Shown piece by piece: positions 51,627 through 62,208 of a stretch of 64,000 bases of DNA (its first letter is position 1; each line of letters opens with the position of its first letter). Origin of the DNA: Citrobacter sp. On2M (GTDB lineage Bacteria > Pseudomonadota > Gammaproteobacteria > Enterobacterales > Enterobacteriaceae); contig NZ_WPCV01000004.1 in the NCBI RefSeq assembly GCF_018035235.1, forward strand, positions 124,001 through 188,000, in the 5' to 3' direction. The notes under the pieces were generated by a model. The model was not told where the DNA came from. It made no database searches and saw nothing but the letters and a program-made list of their open reading frames with translations. Position numbers and translations under genes: made by a program.

Positions 51627-53306
51627 TTAGTGTAATGACAGGTATTCTGCGACTGGGCCAAGCGCCAGGGCAGGAACAAAGGTGAGAGCGCCAACCAGTA
51701 ACACCGTACCGATTAACAACCCAACAAACAGTGCGCCATGGGTAGGTAGCGTGCCGGGGCTTGCTGGCTGGATCTTTTTACTTACCAGCGATCCGGCAAT
51801 CGCCATCACGGGAATGATCACGCCGAAGCGGCCGAAGAACATGCACAAGGCCAGCAGGCAGTTCCAGAACGGGCTATTGGCGCTTAATCCGGCGAATGCG
51901 CTACCGTTGTTGTTCGAGGCAGACGACACGGCATACAGCACTTCGCTAAACCCGTGTGGACCCGGGTTTAGCATGGCGCTGCGGCCAGCTTCGGACATCA
52001 TCGCTATCGCCGTACCGAGCAGAACCAGCGTAGGGGTGACCAGAATCGCCAACGCGGTCATTTTCATTTCGCGCACGTCGATTTTCTTACCCAGATATTC
52101 CGGCGTGCGGCCAATCATTAACCCAGCGATAAATACCGCCAGCAACACGAATAACAGCATGCCATACAGACCTGAACCCACACCGCCGAAGACCACTTCG
52201 CCAATCTGCATTAACCACATCGGTACCATGCCGCCCAGTGCAGTGAAGGAGTCATGCATCGCATCAACAGCACCGCAGGATGCGGCTGTCGTGACGACGG
52301 CAAACAGACTCGTGGCCAGCACGCCAAAGCGGTTCTCTTTACCTTCCATGTTGATATTGCTGTCTGCACCGAATGCCATCAGGTGCGGGTTGCCCTGAAC
52401 TTCGGCCCACATCACGACGGCTACGCAGACCACAAAAATCAGTGACATGGCCCACAGTAGGGTCCGCCCCTGGCGGCGATCGCCCACCACATCACCAAAG
52501 GCAAAACACAAGGCGGTGGGAATTAAGAAAATGGCCAGCATTTGGACCAGGTTGGTCAGCGCGGTTGGGTTTTCAAACGGATGTGATGAGTTTGCATTAA
52601 AGAAACCACCGCCGTTTGTACCGAGCATCTTAATCGCTTCCTGTGAGGCGACCGGCCCCATTGGCAGCAGTTGTTTCACCCCTTCAAGGGTGGTAATGGG
52701 CTGATAAGGCAATAGATTTTGCAACGTACCTTGCTGAATGAAGAACAGAGTAATGATCAACGCGATGGGAACCAGGATCCACAGCGTAATGCGAACCAAA
52801 TCGACCCAGGCGTTGCCCAGCGTATTCATACTCTGGCGCGTGAAGGCGCGAGTCAGGGCAAAAATCACCGCAATACCGGTCGCCGCAGACAGGAAGTTCT
52901 GCACGGTCAACCCGGCCATCTGGCTGAAATAGCTTAAGGTGGTTTCGCCAGCATAGGATTGCCAGTTGGTATTAGTGACAAAACTCACTGCGGTGTTGAG
53001 CGCCAGATCCCACGAAAGCCCTGGCAGTTGCTGTGGATTTAACGGCAGCAGGTTTTGCGCCATCAGCATCGAAAACAGGACCAACAGGCCAAGCACATTG
53101 AGCGCGAGGATAGCCAGCAAATACTGCCGCCAGTTCATCTCCTGCTGCGAGATGCCCAGACCGCGCCAGAGCAGATGCTCCACACCAGCCAGACCCGGCA
53201 GGGATGTATTGTTGATCAGTCGAGCCAGCCCGAACCCTAACGGTCTGGCGATGACAAACAGCACCAGCAAGAAACTGGCAATAAGTAAGAATCCTTGGGC
53301 CGCCAT
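51627..53306 (-). CDS. kdpA: K+-transporting ATPase subunit KdpA
   Basis: KdpA is the potassium-channel-like subunit that selects and passes K+. The 559-residue product has about ten membrane helices and the filter-like glycine motifs of this superfamily ([33 protein letters not shown] and [13 protein letters not shown]). The ATG overlaps the kdpF stop by one base. Confidence 0.98.
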   Translation of the reverse strand: MAAQGFLLIASFLLVLFVIARPLGFGLARLINNTSLPGLAGVEHLLWRGLGISQQEMNWRQYLLAILALNVLGLLVLFSMLMAQNLLPLNPQQLPGLSWDLALNTAVSFVTNTNWQSYAGETTLSYFSQMAGLTVQNFLSAATGIAVIFALTRAFTRQSMNTLGNAWVDLVRITLWILVPIALIITLFFIQQGTLQNLLPYQPITTLEGVKQLLPMGPVASQEAIKMLGTNGGGFFNANSSHPFENPTALTNLVQMLAIFLIPTALCFAFGDVVGDRRQGRTLLWAMSLIFVVCVAVVMWAEVQGNPHLMAFGADSNINMEGKENRFGVLATSLFAVVTTAASCGAVDAMHDSFTALGGMVPMWLMQIGEVVFGGVGSGLYGMLLFVLLAVFIAGLMIGRTPEYLGKKIDVREMKMTALAILVTPTLVLLGTAIAMMSEAGRSAMLNPGPHGFSEVLYAVSSASNNNGSAFAGLSANSPFWNCLLALCMFFGRFGVIIPVMAIAGSLVSKKIQPASPGTLPTHGALFVGLLIGTVLLVGALTFVPALALGPVAEYLSLH

Positions 53307-53395
53307 CAGAACGCCTCCGCATTAATCAGGGCATACACCAGGTAACCTAATAATAAAAAGACCAGCACAATGCCGGTTATCACGCCTGCACTCAC
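53306..53395 (-). CDS. kdpF: Small membrane subunit KdpF
   Basis: KdpF is a 29-residue single-helix membrane peptide that stabilises the KdpABC complex. The frame starts with GTG at 53395 ([20 protein letters not shown] follows the initiator) and ends with TGA overlapping the kdpA ATG. The sequence matches E. coli KdpF closely. GGAGGTGCACT just upstream is a strong ribosome-binding site. Confidence 0.95.
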   Translation of the reverse strand: MSAGVITGIVLVFLLLGYLVYALINAEAF

Positions 53396-53703
53396 AGTGC
53401 ACCTCCAGTGGCATAAATGTGATAACCAGAGCGTAGATTTTTACCTGCAAAGATTTCGCAAAAATCAGCGGGCGGGGTATAAAAAAAGTATAAAAATGGC
53501 AAAAACCATTATTTAACTAATGATTAGTATTAATTTAACTTTTATGTAACTTAATTACAGTTTTAAGCTAAACGGAGCATCAATAGATAAAAATAAGTGG
53601 TCGGATGAGTAGCAAAATTACACACAAGGCGGTATTATTTTCATCAGTTAACCAAATTTATTTTTCCGGTGCGATTCACCGAGCAGATATATGGGAGAGG
53701 ATT
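53396..53703. promoter_or_regulatory. kdpF-ybfA intergenic region
   Basis: This 308-bp divergent gap carries the kdpFABC promoter with a KdpE-like box (53477-53496) and the ybfA promoter. An open frame runs from 53605 into ybfA but its first 33 codons are not conserved with YbfA. Confidence 0.7.
53477..53496 (-). promoter_or_regulatory. KdpE-like operator
   Basis: On the minus strand TTTTTATACTTTTTTTATAC is a pair of T-rich half sites like the KdpE box of E. coli kdpFABC. It lies about 80-100 bp upstream of the kdpF start. Confidence 0.75.
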
Positions 53704-53910
53704 ATGGACTTATATAAAGAGTATCCAGCACACATTGTTTTCTTACGCCGTACCTTTGCCGTTGTGGCGGGCGTGCTGGCGCTACCGGTCATGCTTTTCT
53801 GGAAAGACCGCGCCCGTTTTTACAGCTATCTGCATCGCGTATGGTCTAAAACCAGCGATAAACCGGTGTGGATGGAGCAGGCTGAAAAAGCCACCTGCGA
53901 TTTCTACTAA
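53704..53910 (+). CDS. ybfA: YbfA, small membrane protein of unknown function
   Basis: A 68-residue protein from the ATG at 53704 ([18 protein letters not shown]), with GAGAGGATT upstream. It has one hydrophobic membrane segment (about residues 17-34, [17 protein letters not shown]) followed by a basic, aromatic-rich tail. It matches E. coli YbfA in length and sequence. Function is not known; its place facing kdpF is conserved. Confidence 0.9.
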   Translation: MDLYKEYPAHIVFLRRTFAVVAGVLALPVMLFWKDRARFYSYLHRVWSKTSDKPVWMEQAEKATCDFY

Positions 53911-53925
53911 GTTATCGTTCTTGCT

Positions 53926-53963
53926 TAAAAAAACCGCTCACAGCAATGTGGCGGTTTTTTTTT
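53926..53963 (+). terminator. ybfA terminator
   Basis: AAAACCGC and GCGGTTTT arms with an inner CACA/TGTG pairing are followed by a run of T residues. It is a strong rho-independent terminator 15 bp past the ybfA stop. Confidence 0.93.
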
Positions 53964-54035
53964 ATGTGTAGATGTCTACACTTGTCGGTGTAATGAACAA
54001 AGCGTGGCAATGACTAATTTATATCCGGGAGTATT

Positions 54036-55454
54036 ATGACCACCCATCTGGTCTGGTTTCGACGTGATTTACGTCTGCATGACAACCTCGCGTTAGCGGC
54101 AGCCTGTCGCGATCCTTCCGCGCAAGTTTTAGCGCTCTATATCTCTACTCCTGAGCAGTGGAAAGCCCACGAAATGGCCCCACGTCAGGCTGCGTTTGTG
54201 AATGCGCAGTTGAATGCCTTGCAGGCGGCGTTGACGGAAAAGGGCATCCCGCTCTTGTTTGATGAAGTTGCAGATTTCGCGGCCAGCGTAGAAACCGTCA
54301 AAAACGTCTGCGCACAGCATAACGTCAGCCGGTTATTTTATAACTATCAATACGAAATAAACGAACGTCAGCGTGATGCCGCCGTCGAGAAATCATTACT
54401 CCATGTGGTGTGCGAAGGTTTTGACGACAGCGTGATCCTGCCTCCGGGGTCAGTCATGACCGGCAATCATGAGATGTATAAAGTCTTTACACCGTTTAAA
54501 AATGCCTGGCTGAAGCGAGTTAAAGAGGGGGTTCCAGAATGCGTTAGCGCGCCGAAGGTGAGAGAAAGCGGTGCGCTTGATGTTCCGTTAACATCAATAA
54601 CGCTGAGCTATTCGCAGCAAGATTTTGATGCGCAGCTATTTGCGGCAGAAGAGAAATTAGCGATCGCGCAATTACGTAAGTTTTGCCAGCAGGCCGCGGG
54701 AGAATATGAGCAACTACGTGATTTTCCGGCGGTTGACGGTACCAGCCGATTGTCCGCGAACCTGGCGACAGGCGGGCTTTCGCCGCGCCAGTGCCTGAAT
54801 CGACTGATCGCGGAGCAGCCGCAGGCTCTGGAGGGCGGGGCGGGCAGCGTCTGGCTGAACGAACTTATTTGGCGTGAATTTTATCGTCATCTGATGGCTT
54901 ATCATCCGGCGCTGTGCCGGCATCAGCCGTTCATCCGTTGGACCGATCGTGTGCAATGGCAGAATAACCCGACACATTTGCAGGCCTGGCAAACGGGGAA
55001 TACCGGATACCCTATTGTCGATGCGGCGATGCGTCAGCTCAACGCTACAGGCTGGATGCATAATCGATTACGCATGATTACGGCCAGTTTTTTAGTCAAA
55101 GATCTGCTAATCGACTGGCGTAAAGGCGAGCAATATTTTATGTCGCAGCTGATCGATGGCGATCTGGCGGCCAATAACGGTGGCTGGCAGTGGGCTGCCT
55201 CAACCGGAACCGACGCTGCGCCGTATTTCCGTATCTTTAACCCTACAACTCAGGGCGAAAAATTTGACCGTGACGGCGAGTTTATCCGCCAATGGCTGCC
55301 GGAACTGCGTGAAGTGCCGGGGAAAGCCATTCATGACCCGTGGACGTGGGCTGAAAAAGCGCAGGTGTCGCTCAACTATCCTCGTCCAATTGTCGATCAC
55401 AAACAGGCAAGGCTGGCAACGCTGGCGGCCTATGAGGCGGCACGTAAAGGATAG
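54036..55454 (+). CDS. phrB: Deoxyribodipyrimidine photolyase PhrB
   Basis: PhrB repairs UV cyclobutane pyrimidine dimers using light, FAD and a folate antenna. The 472-residue product has the N-terminal alpha/beta antenna domain (HLVWFRRDLRLHDNLAL) and a C-terminal helical FAD domain with the signatures TGYPIVDAAMRQLNATGWMHN (split over residues ~325-345) and NNGGWQWAASTGTDA. E. coli has ybgA just upstream; it is missing here, and phrB follows the ybfA terminator by about 70 bp. Confidence 0.97.
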   Translation: MTTHLVWFRRDLRLHDNLALAAACRDPSAQVLALYISTPEQWKAHEMAPRQAAFVNAQLNALQAALTEKGIPLLFDEVADFAASVETVKNVCAQHNVSRLFYNYQYEINERQRDAAVEKSLLHVVCEGFDDSVILPPGSVMTGNHEMYKVFTPFKNAWLKRVKEGVPECVSAPKVRESGALDVPLTSITLSYSQQDFDAQLFAAEEKLAIAQLRKFCQQAAGEYEQLRDFPAVDGTSRLSANLATGGLSPRQCLNRLIAEQPQALEGGAGSVWLNELIWREFYRHLMAYHPALCRHQPFIRWTDRVQWQNNPTHLQAWQTGNTGYPIVDAAMRQLNATGWMHNRLRMITASFLVKDLLIDWRKGEQYFMSQLIDGDLAANNGGWQWAASTGTDAAPYFRIFNPTTQGEKFDRDGEFIRQWLPELREVPGKAIHDPWTWAEKAQVSLNYPRPIVDHKQARLATLAAYEAARKG

Positions 55455-55551
55455 CGTAAACCATGTTGGAGCAGGGAATAGATCGCGAAATGGTAAAACT
55501 GGTGACAGGTGTTTCTGAAACGGATTTGGCTGTAAGCCATGCATAATCGCC

Positions 55552-55590
55552 AAAAAACAGGCCCGAATCTTATCACATCATCGGGCCTGT
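55552..55590 (-). terminator. dtpD terminator
   Basis: On the minus strand CAGGCCCGA and TCGGGCCTG arms (about 9-10 bp) are followed by six T residues. It lies just past the dtpD stop. Confidence 0.85.
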
Positions 55591-55594
55591 ACAT

Positions 55595-57076
55595 TCAGGA
55601 CTCTACTGCCAGCGGACGGTTTCTGAATTTAAGCGACTGGTATAACCAAATCAGCAGCACCAGCACCACGCAGGCCAACGCGCCCCAGGTAATTTCGCTA
55701 AAGACATCAATATACGCATTGATCGAATAGTTGATCGCCCCCGCACTGTCAAACGAGCCTTGCGACGTCTGATCGGCGATAACGCCTGCCAGATAGTTGG
55801 CGATGGCGCCGGAAAGCAGCATATAAATGCCTGTTAATACGCCGGTCACCCCAGGGATCTCGATACGCGTAATTTGCGACATCGCCACCGGGTCGATAAA
55901 CAGTTCGGCAAAGCCCATGACCGCCAGCCCCAATACCATCAGCGGCATGGAAGAGTGGCCGTAGGCTGCGGACCAGCGGGCGCTTAAGGTCAGAATGCAG
56001 AACCCTGCGCTCATCAAACCGAGGCCCAGGGCGAATTTACCCCAGATACGTACGGTTCGATTGCCGCCAACGCTTTCTTTGACTACCCAGGCCAGCACGA
56101 TACCGCACAGCATAACGGCAAAGGCGTTAACCGACTGGAACATCGCGGTCGGGACGGAATACCCCAAAATATCGCGATTAACGAAGCGGTCAATATACAG
56201 GCTAATCGAGCTGCCGCCCTGTTGAGCAAAGGCCCAGAACAGCAGGCTGAAGAAGGTCAGCGTCACGATAAGCCCCAATTCTTTGCGCTGCTTCTGGTTT
56301 TGCGCCTGACGGTAAATCTTCGCCAGAACCGCCAGACCAATAACCGTGGCAACGATCAGTGCGTAAACGGACCACTCTTTCCAGAACAGGACGGTAATCA
56401 GCAACGGTGCTGCAACCAGCAGAACTAACAGCCAGGCCCAGTTTGGCAGCATATACTTTTTCGCACACAGCACGGTTTTGTTGACGCCAGTGGTATGAGC
56501 GAAATGGCGATTACCGCATAAGAAAATCACCAACCCTGCCAGCATGCCAATCGCAGCCAGCGCAAAACCCATCGCCCAACTGTACTCTTCCTGCACGTAG
56601 CCGCAGGCAATGGGCGCAATGATCGAACCGATGTTACCGGCAGCGTAGAGCAGAGAGAATCCACCGTCGCGGCGCGGATCTTCAGGCTGATACAACTCGC
56701 CCAGCAGGCAACTGATATTGGATTTAAACAGACCGTAGCCGCAGACAATAATCGCCAGCGACAAATAAAGGAACGCCGGAGCCATTTCACTGGCGCCCAG
56801 GACCAGATGTCCCACCGCCATTAAAAATGCGCCGATCATTACCGCCATACGATTGCCGAGCACCTTATCGGCCAGGTACCCCCCGAGAATAGGCGTGACG
56901 TAGACCAGAGAGCAATAGGCGCTGAACAGTTCATATGCGTGATTATCGTCGTACTTCAGCTGGTTGGTGAGATAGAGGATCAGCAGTGCACGCATGCCGT
57001 AAAAACTGAAGTATTCCCAGATTTGTAGCGCGACGACGTAGTAAATCGCCCGCGGTTGAGATGCTTGTTTATTCAT
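55595..57076 (-). CDS. dtpD: Proton-dependent dipeptide permease DtpD
   Basis: DtpD (YbgH) is a POT/PTR-family H+-coupled di- and tripeptide importer of the inner membrane. The 493-residue product has about fourteen hydrophobic helices. The helix 1 signature [13 protein letters not shown] matches the ExxERFxYYG motif in degenerate form, as in E. coli DtpD, and [13 protein letters not shown] is the family's loop motif. It is convergent with phrB and divergent from ybgI. The adjacent 5-oxoproline operon makes peptide uptake a fitting neighbour function. Confidence 0.95.
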   Translation of the reverse strand: MNKQASQPRAIYYVVALQIWEYFSFYGMRALLILYLTNQLKYDDNHAYELFSAYCSLVYVTPILGGYLADKVLGNRMAVMIGAFLMAVGHLVLGASEMAPAFLYLSLAIIVCGYGLFKSNISCLLGELYQPEDPRRDGGFSLLYAAGNIGSIIAPIACGYVQEEYSWAMGFALAAIGMLAGLVIFLCGNRHFAHTTGVNKTVLCAKKYMLPNWAWLLVLLVAAPLLITVLFWKEWSVYALIVATVIGLAVLAKIYRQAQNQKQRKELGLIVTLTFFSLLFWAFAQQGGSSISLYIDRFVNRDILGYSVPTAMFQSVNAFAVMLCGIVLAWVVKESVGGNRTVRIWGKFALGLGLMSAGFCILTLSARWSAAYGHSSMPLMVLGLAVMGFAELFIDPVAMSQITRIEIPGVTGVLTGIYMLLSGAIANYLAGVIADQTSQGSFDSAGAINYSINAYIDVFSEITWGALACVVLVLLIWLYQSLKFRNRPLAVES

Positions 57077-57365
57077 TATTTTCTCGAAGTCAATGCCTCG
57101 CGACTGGCCTAACGTGCTGCGCGAGTGTGTTTCCTTAAAGTTGTAACTTTGATACAGATCTGATTATTTTTGCAATATGCTGTCTGATTGCATAAATATA
57201 CATGAATTAGATCGCGTGAGGGGAAGCAAATTGCCTTCAAAGATGGTGTGATTGTTTCTTGATGTGTCAGTGAAATGGCTATCGACGAATGCTGGCGGGG
57301 ACGCTATTTTAACCTAAGCTGTGATGCTGATTGGGCAGGCAGAACTAATGACTACGAGGACGACG

Positions 57366-58109
57366 ATGAAAAACACCGAACTGGAACAACTGATCAACGA
57401 CAAACTGAATAGCGCCGCCATTAGCGACTATGCGCCGAATGGTTTGCAGGTTGAGGGCAAAGAAACGGTGCATAAAATCGTGACCGGCGTGACCGCAAGT
57501 CAGGCGTTACTGGACGAGGCGGTACGCCTGCAGGCGGATGCGGTCATCGTTCATCATGGTTATTTCTGGAAAGGTGAATCCCCGGTAATTCGCGGCATGA
57601 AGCGCCATCGTCTGAAAACGCTGCTGGAAAATGATATCAACTTGTATGGCTGGCACCTGCCATTGGACGCTCATCCCGAGCTGGGGAATAACGCGCAACT
57701 GGCCGCGCTGTTGGGGATTACTGTGATGGGGGAAATCGAGCCCCTGGTGCCATGGGGAGAACTCTCCATGCCGGTTCCGGGGCTGGAACTGGCATCGTGG
57801 ATTGAAGCGCGTTTAGGCCGTAAACCGTTATGGTGCGGTGATACCGGGCCGGAAACCGTTCAGCGCGTCGCCTGGTGTACGGGAGGCGGTCAAAGTTTTA
57901 TTGATAGCGCAGCCCGGTTTGGCGTCGACGCTTTCATCACCGGTGAAGTTTCAGAGCAAACCATTCATTCGGCCCGCGAACAAGGGCTGCATTTTTATGC
58001 TGCCGGCCACCATGCGACCGAACGTGGCGGCATTCGCGCATTAAGTGATTGGCTCAATGAAAATACCGATCTGGACGTGACCTTTATCGATATTCCTAAT
58101 CCGGCGTAA
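57366..58109 (+). CDS. ybgI: Dinuclear metal-binding protein YbgI (DUF34/NIF3 family)
   Basis: YbgI is a NIF3-family protein that binds a two-metal site in a ring-shaped hexamer; its substrate is unknown. From the ATG at 57366 (MKNTELEQLINDKLN) it has 247 residues. Metal ligands sit in VIVHHGYFWKG (two His), WHLPLDAHPELGNN (Asp) and AGHHATERGG (His and Glu near residues 215-219). The upstream frame from 57321 starts in AT-rich leader and is not conserved. It precedes pxpB by 15 bp, as in E. coli. Confidence 0.94.
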   Translation: MKNTELEQLINDKLNSAAISDYAPNGLQVEGKETVHKIVTGVTASQALLDEAVRLQADAVIVHHGYFWKGESPVIRGMKRHRLKTLLENDINLYGWHLPLDAHPELGNNAQLAALLGITVMGEIEPLVPWGELSMPVPGLELASWIEARLGRKPLWCGDTGPETVQRVAWCTGGGQSFIDSAARFGVDAFITGEVSEQTIHSAREQGLHFYAAGHHATERGGIRALSDWLNENTDLDVTFIDIPNPA

Positions 58110-58124
58110 TAAAGAGGGACGAAA

Positions 58125-58781
58125 GTGCAGCGAGCGCGTTGTTATCTGTTAGGTGAAACAGCGGTGGTTCTAGAACTGGAACCGCCCATTACGCTGGCGA
58201 CTCAGAAACGCATCTGGCGTCTGGCGCAGCGTCTGGTTGATGCCCCTAATGTACTGGAAGCTATTCCGGGTATGAACAATATCACGGTGACCTTGCGCGA
58301 CCCGCAAACGCTGGCTCTGGATGCGATTGAACGCCTGCAGCGCTGGTGGGAAGAGAGTGAGGCGCTGGAGCCGGACTCACGCTTTATTGAAATACCCGTT
58401 ACCTATGGCGGTGAGGCCGGCCCCGATCTGGCAGAGGTCGCCCGGCACAGCGGATTAAGCGACAAGCAGGTTGTTGAGCTTCATGCGTCGGTTGATTACG
58501 TGGTGTGGTTTATCGGATTCCAGCCCGGATTTCCCTATCTGGGGAGTTTACCTGAACAGCTCCATACACCCAGGCGTGCAGAACCGCGTCTGCTTGTTCC
58601 GGCAGGTTCTGTGGGTATTGGCGGATCCCAGACGGGGGTCTATCCGCTTTCCACGCCTGGCGGGTGGCAATTGATTGGCCGTACCTCCGTTGCATTATTT
58701 GATCCAAAACGGCAAGAGCCGATTCTGTTACGGGCTGGTGATACCGTGCGGTTTGTCCCGCAGAAGGAGGGGGTATGTTAA
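58125..58781 (+). CDS. pxpB: 5-oxoprolinase subunit PxpB (YbgJ, KipI-like)
   Basis: PxpB forms, with PxpC and PxpA, the ATP-dependent 5-oxoprolinase that opens 5-oxoproline to glutamate. The 218-residue product starts at GTG 58125, with GAGGGACGAAA as ribosome-binding site, and belongs to the allophanate-hydrolase subunit 1 (KipI) family. The family motif [10 protein letters not shown] lies near residue 130, with [11 protein letters not shown] and [12 protein letters not shown] toward the C-terminus. It overlaps pxpC by 7 bp. Confidence 0.95.
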   Translation: MQRARCYLLGETAVVLELEPPITLATQKRIWRLAQRLVDAPNVLEAIPGMNNITVTLRDPQTLALDAIERLQRWWEESEALEPDSRFIEIPVTYGGEAGPDLAEVARHSGLSDKQVVELHASVDYVVWFIGFQPGFPYLGSLPEQLHTPRRAEPRLLVPAGSVGIGGSQTGVYPLSTPGGWQLIGRTSVALFDPKRQEPILLRAGDTVRFVPQKEGVC

Positions 58782-59707
58782 ATATTATTCGCGCTGGCAT
58801 GTATACCTCAGTCCAGGACGGGGGACGCCATAGTTTTCGTCAATCCGGAATCAGTCACTGCGGCGCGCTGGATAAACCGGCACTGAACGTTGCCAACCTG
58901 CTGGTGGGCAACGATGCGAATGCCGCTGCGCTGGAAATCACGCTGGGGCAGCTGGTGGTGGAATTTGAAGCCGATGGCTGGTTTGCCCTGACCGGTGCGG
59001 GATGCGAAGCGCAGCTGGATCGTACTCCCGTATGGAGCGGATGGCGGCTACCGGTGAAAGCCGGGCAGCGCCTGACGCTAAAACGTCCGCATCACGGCAT
59101 GCGCAGCTATCTGGCGGTAGCGGGCGGTTTTGATGTTCCCGAAGTTATGGGTTCGCGCAGTACCGATCTCAAAGTGGGCATTGGCGGGCTGGAAGGGCGC
59201 CTGCTATGTGATGGCGATCGGCTGGCAATTGGCACTTCAACCCGGCAATTCAGCGGGCCGCAGGGCGTAAAACAGCTGATGTGGGGAAACAATATTCGTG
59301 CGCTGCCCGGGCCTGAATATCAGGAGTTCGACGAGGTATCGCAGGCTTCTTTCTGGCGTTCGCCGTGGCAGCTCAGCCCACAAAGTAACCGGATGGGGTA
59401 TCGTCTGCAAGGGCAGCCGCTGACGCGCACGACCGATCGCGAGCTGCTGTCACATGGTTTGCTTCCCGGTGTGGTGCAGGTTCCGCATAACGGCCAGCCG
59501 ATCGTACTGATGAACGATGCGCAGACGACAGGCGGCTATCCGCGCATCGCCTGTATCATCGAGGCGGATATGTATCATCTGGCGCAGATCCCGCTCGGCC
59601 AGCCGATTCATTTTGTGCAGTGTTCGCTGGAGGAAGCGCTCAAGGCGCGCCAGGATCGGCAGCGTTATCTGGAACAATTAGCATGGAGACTAAACAATGA
59701 AAATTGA
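58775..59707 (+). CDS. pxpC: 5-oxoprolinase subunit PxpC (YbgK, KipA-like)
   Basis: PxpC is the KipA/allophanate-hydrolase subunit 2 partner of PxpB. The 310-residue product starts [18 protein letters not shown], the family's signature start, followed by [18 protein letters not shown]. Later motifs are [20 protein letters not shown] and [10 protein letters not shown]. Overlaps of 7 bp with pxpB and 11 bp with pxpA show a coupled three-subunit enzyme. Confidence 0.95.
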   Translation: MLNIIRAGMYTSVQDGGRHSFRQSGISHCGALDKPALNVANLLVGNDANAAALEITLGQLVVEFEADGWFALTGAGCEAQLDRTPVWSGWRLPVKAGQRLTLKRPHHGMRSYLAVAGGFDVPEVMGSRSTDLKVGIGGLEGRLLCDGDRLAIGTSTRQFSGPQGVKQLMWGNNIRALPGPEYQEFDEVSQASFWRSPWQLSPQSNRMGYRLQGQPLTRTTDRELLSHGLLPGVVQVPHNGQPIVLMNDAQTTGGYPRIACIIEADMYHLAQIPLGQPIHFVQCSLEEALKARQDRQRYLEQLAWRLNNEN

Positions 59708-60431
59708 TCTCAATGCAGACCTCGGCGAGGGATGCGCTAACGATGCCGCGTTGCTGCAACTGGTCTCTTCAGCCAACATTGCCTGTGGGTTTCACGCTGG
59801 TGATGCGCAGACAATGCTCTTAAGCGTGCGTGAAGCGCTAAAAAATGGCGTGGCGATAGGTGCGCATCCGAGCTTTCCGGATCGGGAAAATTTTGGCCGT
59901 AGCGCTATGACCTTGCCTGTGGAAACGGTGTATGCGCAAACGCTGTATCAAATTGGTGCGTTGGCTGCTATTACGCGGGCTGAGGGTGGCGCAATGCGTC
60001 ATGTCAAACCGCACGGTATGCTGTATAACCAGGCCGCTAAAGATCCTCAGTTAGCCGATGCGATTGCCAAAGCGGTACATGCCTGCGATCCGTCGCTGGT
60101 TCTGGTGGGCCTTGCAGGCAGTGAGCTGATCCGTGCCGGAGAACACTATGGCCTGGTAACGCGCCAGGAAGTGTTTGCCGATCGGGGTTATCAGGCTGAT
60201 GGCAGTCTTGTAGCGCGCAGCCAGCCAGGCGCACTGATTGAAGATGAAGAGCTGGCGCTGGCGCAAACGTTAGAAATGGTGCAATCCGGCAGAGTAAAAA
60301 GCCAGAGTGGAACATGGGCGAGCGTGACGGCCCAGACGGTATGCATTCATGGGGATGGCGAGCACGCACTCGCTTTTACCCGTCGCTTGCGTAGCGCCTT
60401 TGAAGCATGCAATATTCAAATTAGCGCATAA
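59697..60431 (+). CDS. pxpA: 5-oxoprolinase subunit PxpA (YbgL, LamB/YcsF family)
   Basis: PxpA is the LamB/YcsF-family subunit of 5-oxoprolinase. The 244-residue product starts [20 protein letters not shown], the family hallmark, with further motifs [34 protein letters not shown] and [10 protein letters not shown]. The ordered Asp, His and Glu residues suggest a metal or substrate site in a TIM-like barrel. It is followed 53 bp later by the DUF969 gene. Confidence 0.96.
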   Translation: MKIDLNADLGEGCANDAALLQLVSSANIACGFHAGDAQTMLLSVREALKNGVAIGAHPSFPDRENFGRSAMTLPVETVYAQTLYQIGALAAITRAEGGAMRHVKPHGMLYNQAAKDPQLADAIAKAVHACDPSLVLVGLAGSELIRAGEHYGLVTRQEVFADRGYQADGSLVARSQPGALIEDEELALAQTLEMVQSGRVKSQSGTWASVTAQTVCIHGDGEHALAFTRRLRSAFEACNIQISA

Positions 60432-60484
60432 AATTATTCATACAAAACAATAACATATTACACAACAACATAAGGGATTTAATT

Positions 60485-61207
60485 ATGGGAGAGGCTATTT
60501 CTCTCTGGCCATTGACGGGGATCGCCGTCATCGTGGTCGGATTTCTTTTACGTTTTAACCCGGTATTGGTGGTTATTATTGCCGGGATCGTCACGGGACT
60601 GGCGGCGCATATGCCTATCGCCACTATTCTCGAGAAACTGGGTGAAGGTTTTCTTAACACACGCAACCTGCCGTTTATCCTGCTGATCCCACTGGCGGTA
60701 ATCGGTCTGCTGGAGCGTCACGGTCTGAAAGAACGTGCACAGACGTGGATCGCAAAAATTCGCAGCGCAACCAGCGGCCGTCTGCTGATTGTTTATTTGT
60801 TCATTCGCGAAGCGACCGCTGCGTTAGGGCTGACCAGTCTGGGGGGACATCCGCAAATGGTGCGTCCGCTGCTGGCGCCGATGGCGGAAGGAGCCGCTGA
60901 GAAAAATCACGGCGAGATACCTGGGGCGGTACGCTATCGACTGCGCGCCATGTCCGCTGCGACCGATAATGTCGGGCTGTTTTTCGGTGAAGATATCTTT
61001 GTTGCTTTCGGCGCCATCATCTTCATGCACAACTTTATGCTGGAGTCCGGCGGGATCCAGACTGAACCGTTACACATTGCCCTGTGGGGGATCCCGACGG
61101 CAATTTGTGCCTTCTTGATCCATGGCGCACGTCTGTGGCGTCTGGATAGCTATTTGCAACGTGAAGTGGCGAAAGCGAATGCCGTAGCGAAAGGGGAAGC
61201 ACAATGA
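60485..61207 (+). CDS. DUF969 family membrane protein, likely transporter half
   Basis: A 240-residue membrane protein with about five to six hydrophobic segments (residues 5-40, 62-76, 102-120, 160-182, 195-212) and no signal peptide. Conserved-looking loops are REATAALGLTSLGGHPQMVR and ATDNVGLFFGEDIF, which break membrane helices with glycines and polar residues like the re-entrant loops of ion-transporter-superfamily permeases. AAGGGATTTAATT precedes the ATG. It overlaps the DUF979 gene by 4 bp, so the two products are probably subunits of one complex. No function is established to my knowledge; the operon points to transport of 5-oxoproline or pyroglutamyl peptides. Confidence 0.85.
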   Translation: MGEAISLWPLTGIAVIVVGFLLRFNPVLVVIIAGIVTGLAAHMPIATILEKLGEGFLNTRNLPFILLIPLAVIGLLERHGLKERAQTWIAKIRSATSGRLLIVYLFIREATAALGLTSLGGHPQMVRPLLAPMAEGAAEKNHGEIPGAVRYRLRAMSAATDNVGLFFGEDIFVAFGAIIFMHNFMLESGGIQTEPLHIALWGIPTAICAFLIHGARLWRLDSYLQREVAKANAVAKGEAQ

Positions 61208-62199
61208 ATTTTCAACAAAGCTACCTCTACTGGCTGGCGGGCGCGGTATTACTGATTGTGGCCGTCATGTCCTGGCAGGATAAAGCGAACCCGCGTCGTT
61301 TCACCACTGGTCTGTTTTGGGGCATATACGGCGTACTGTTTCTGCTTGGTGACTGGACATACTCGCTGTTTGGCGACAAACGCGCGGTACATATTGCCGT
61401 CGGTGTTGCGGTGGTCGTCCTGGCGCTGATTGCCGGTTTTGGTGGCGTGAAGCTGGGAAGCTACCATCAACGTACACAACAACAGCGTGAAGAGAGCGCC
61501 AGCCGACTGGGTAACCGTTTGTTTTTCCCTGCGCTGGCTATCCCGGTGGTGACCGTTATCGGCGTGCTGATGTTTAATCACATTCCGGGCTTACAGGATG
61601 CGCTATTTGGGCCGGGCAATCACGCCACGCTGGTGACGCTGTTTTCGATGACCGCAGGTTCATTAATTGGTCTGGCAATGGCGGTTAAAATGACCCATGA
61701 GCGGGCGCATCAACCGATCCAGGAGGCGCGTCGCCTGCTGGATTCCATTGGCTGGGCTTTCATCTTGCCGCAGATTCTGGCTACGCTCGGACTGTTGTTT
61801 ACGGCAGCGGGCGTAGGCAGCGGCATTTCATATCTGACGCAGGAATATCTGGCGGTAGACAGCCGTTTTATCGCGGTGGCAGTGTACACCATCGGCATGG
61901 CATTGCTGACGATGGTGATGGGTAATGCGTTTGCAGCTTTTCCGATCGTGACCGCCGGGATTGGTATTCCGATCCTCGTGCTGCAGCACGGCGGTAATCC
62001 GGCGGTAATGGCGGCAATTGGTATGTTCTCCGGTTATTGCGGGACATTGATGACACCGATGGCGGCGAATTTTAACATTGTCCCTGCTGCGCTACTTGAG
62101 CTACCGGACAAAAACGCGGTGATTAAGGCGCAGGTGCCAACCGGCATACTGCTGCTGCTGGTCAACGTGTTCCTGATGTATTTCCTGATGTTCTTGTAA
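61204..62199 (+). CDS. DUF979 family membrane protein, likely transporter half
   Basis: A 331-residue membrane protein with about nine hydrophobic segments. Two glycine-rich polar breaks look like re-entrant hairpins: GNAFAAFPIVTAGIGIPI (about residues 240-257) and GMFSGYCGTLMTPMAANFN (about residues 272-290). The latter resembles the substrate loops of citrate/gluconate-type carriers. It begins inside the DUF969 stop and ends 9 bp before pcp, so these genes form one translated unit with the pxp genes. Function is inferred from context, not shown. Confidence 0.85.
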   Translation: MNFQQSYLYWLAGAVLLIVAVMSWQDKANPRRFTTGLFWGIYGVLFLLGDWTYSLFGDKRAVHIAVGVAVVVLALIAGFGGVKLGSYHQRTQQQREESASRLGNRLFFPALAIPVVTVIGVLMFNHIPGLQDALFGPGNHATLVTLFSMTAGSLIGLAMAVKMTHERAHQPIQEARRLLDSIGWAFILPQILATLGLLFTAAGVGSGISYLTQEYLAVDSRFIAVAVYTIGMALLTMVMGNAFAAFPIVTAGIGIPILVLQHGGNPAVMAAIGMFSGYCGTLMTPMAANFNIVPAALLELPDKNAVIKAQVPTGILLLLVNVFLMYFLMFL

Positions 62200-62208
62200 G
62201 GTGACAGG

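Noticed and set aside
53605-53703. Longer N-terminus for ybfA
   Set aside because: The first 33 codons lie in AT-rich promoter sequence and do not match YbfA, whose start at 53704 has its own ribosome-binding site.
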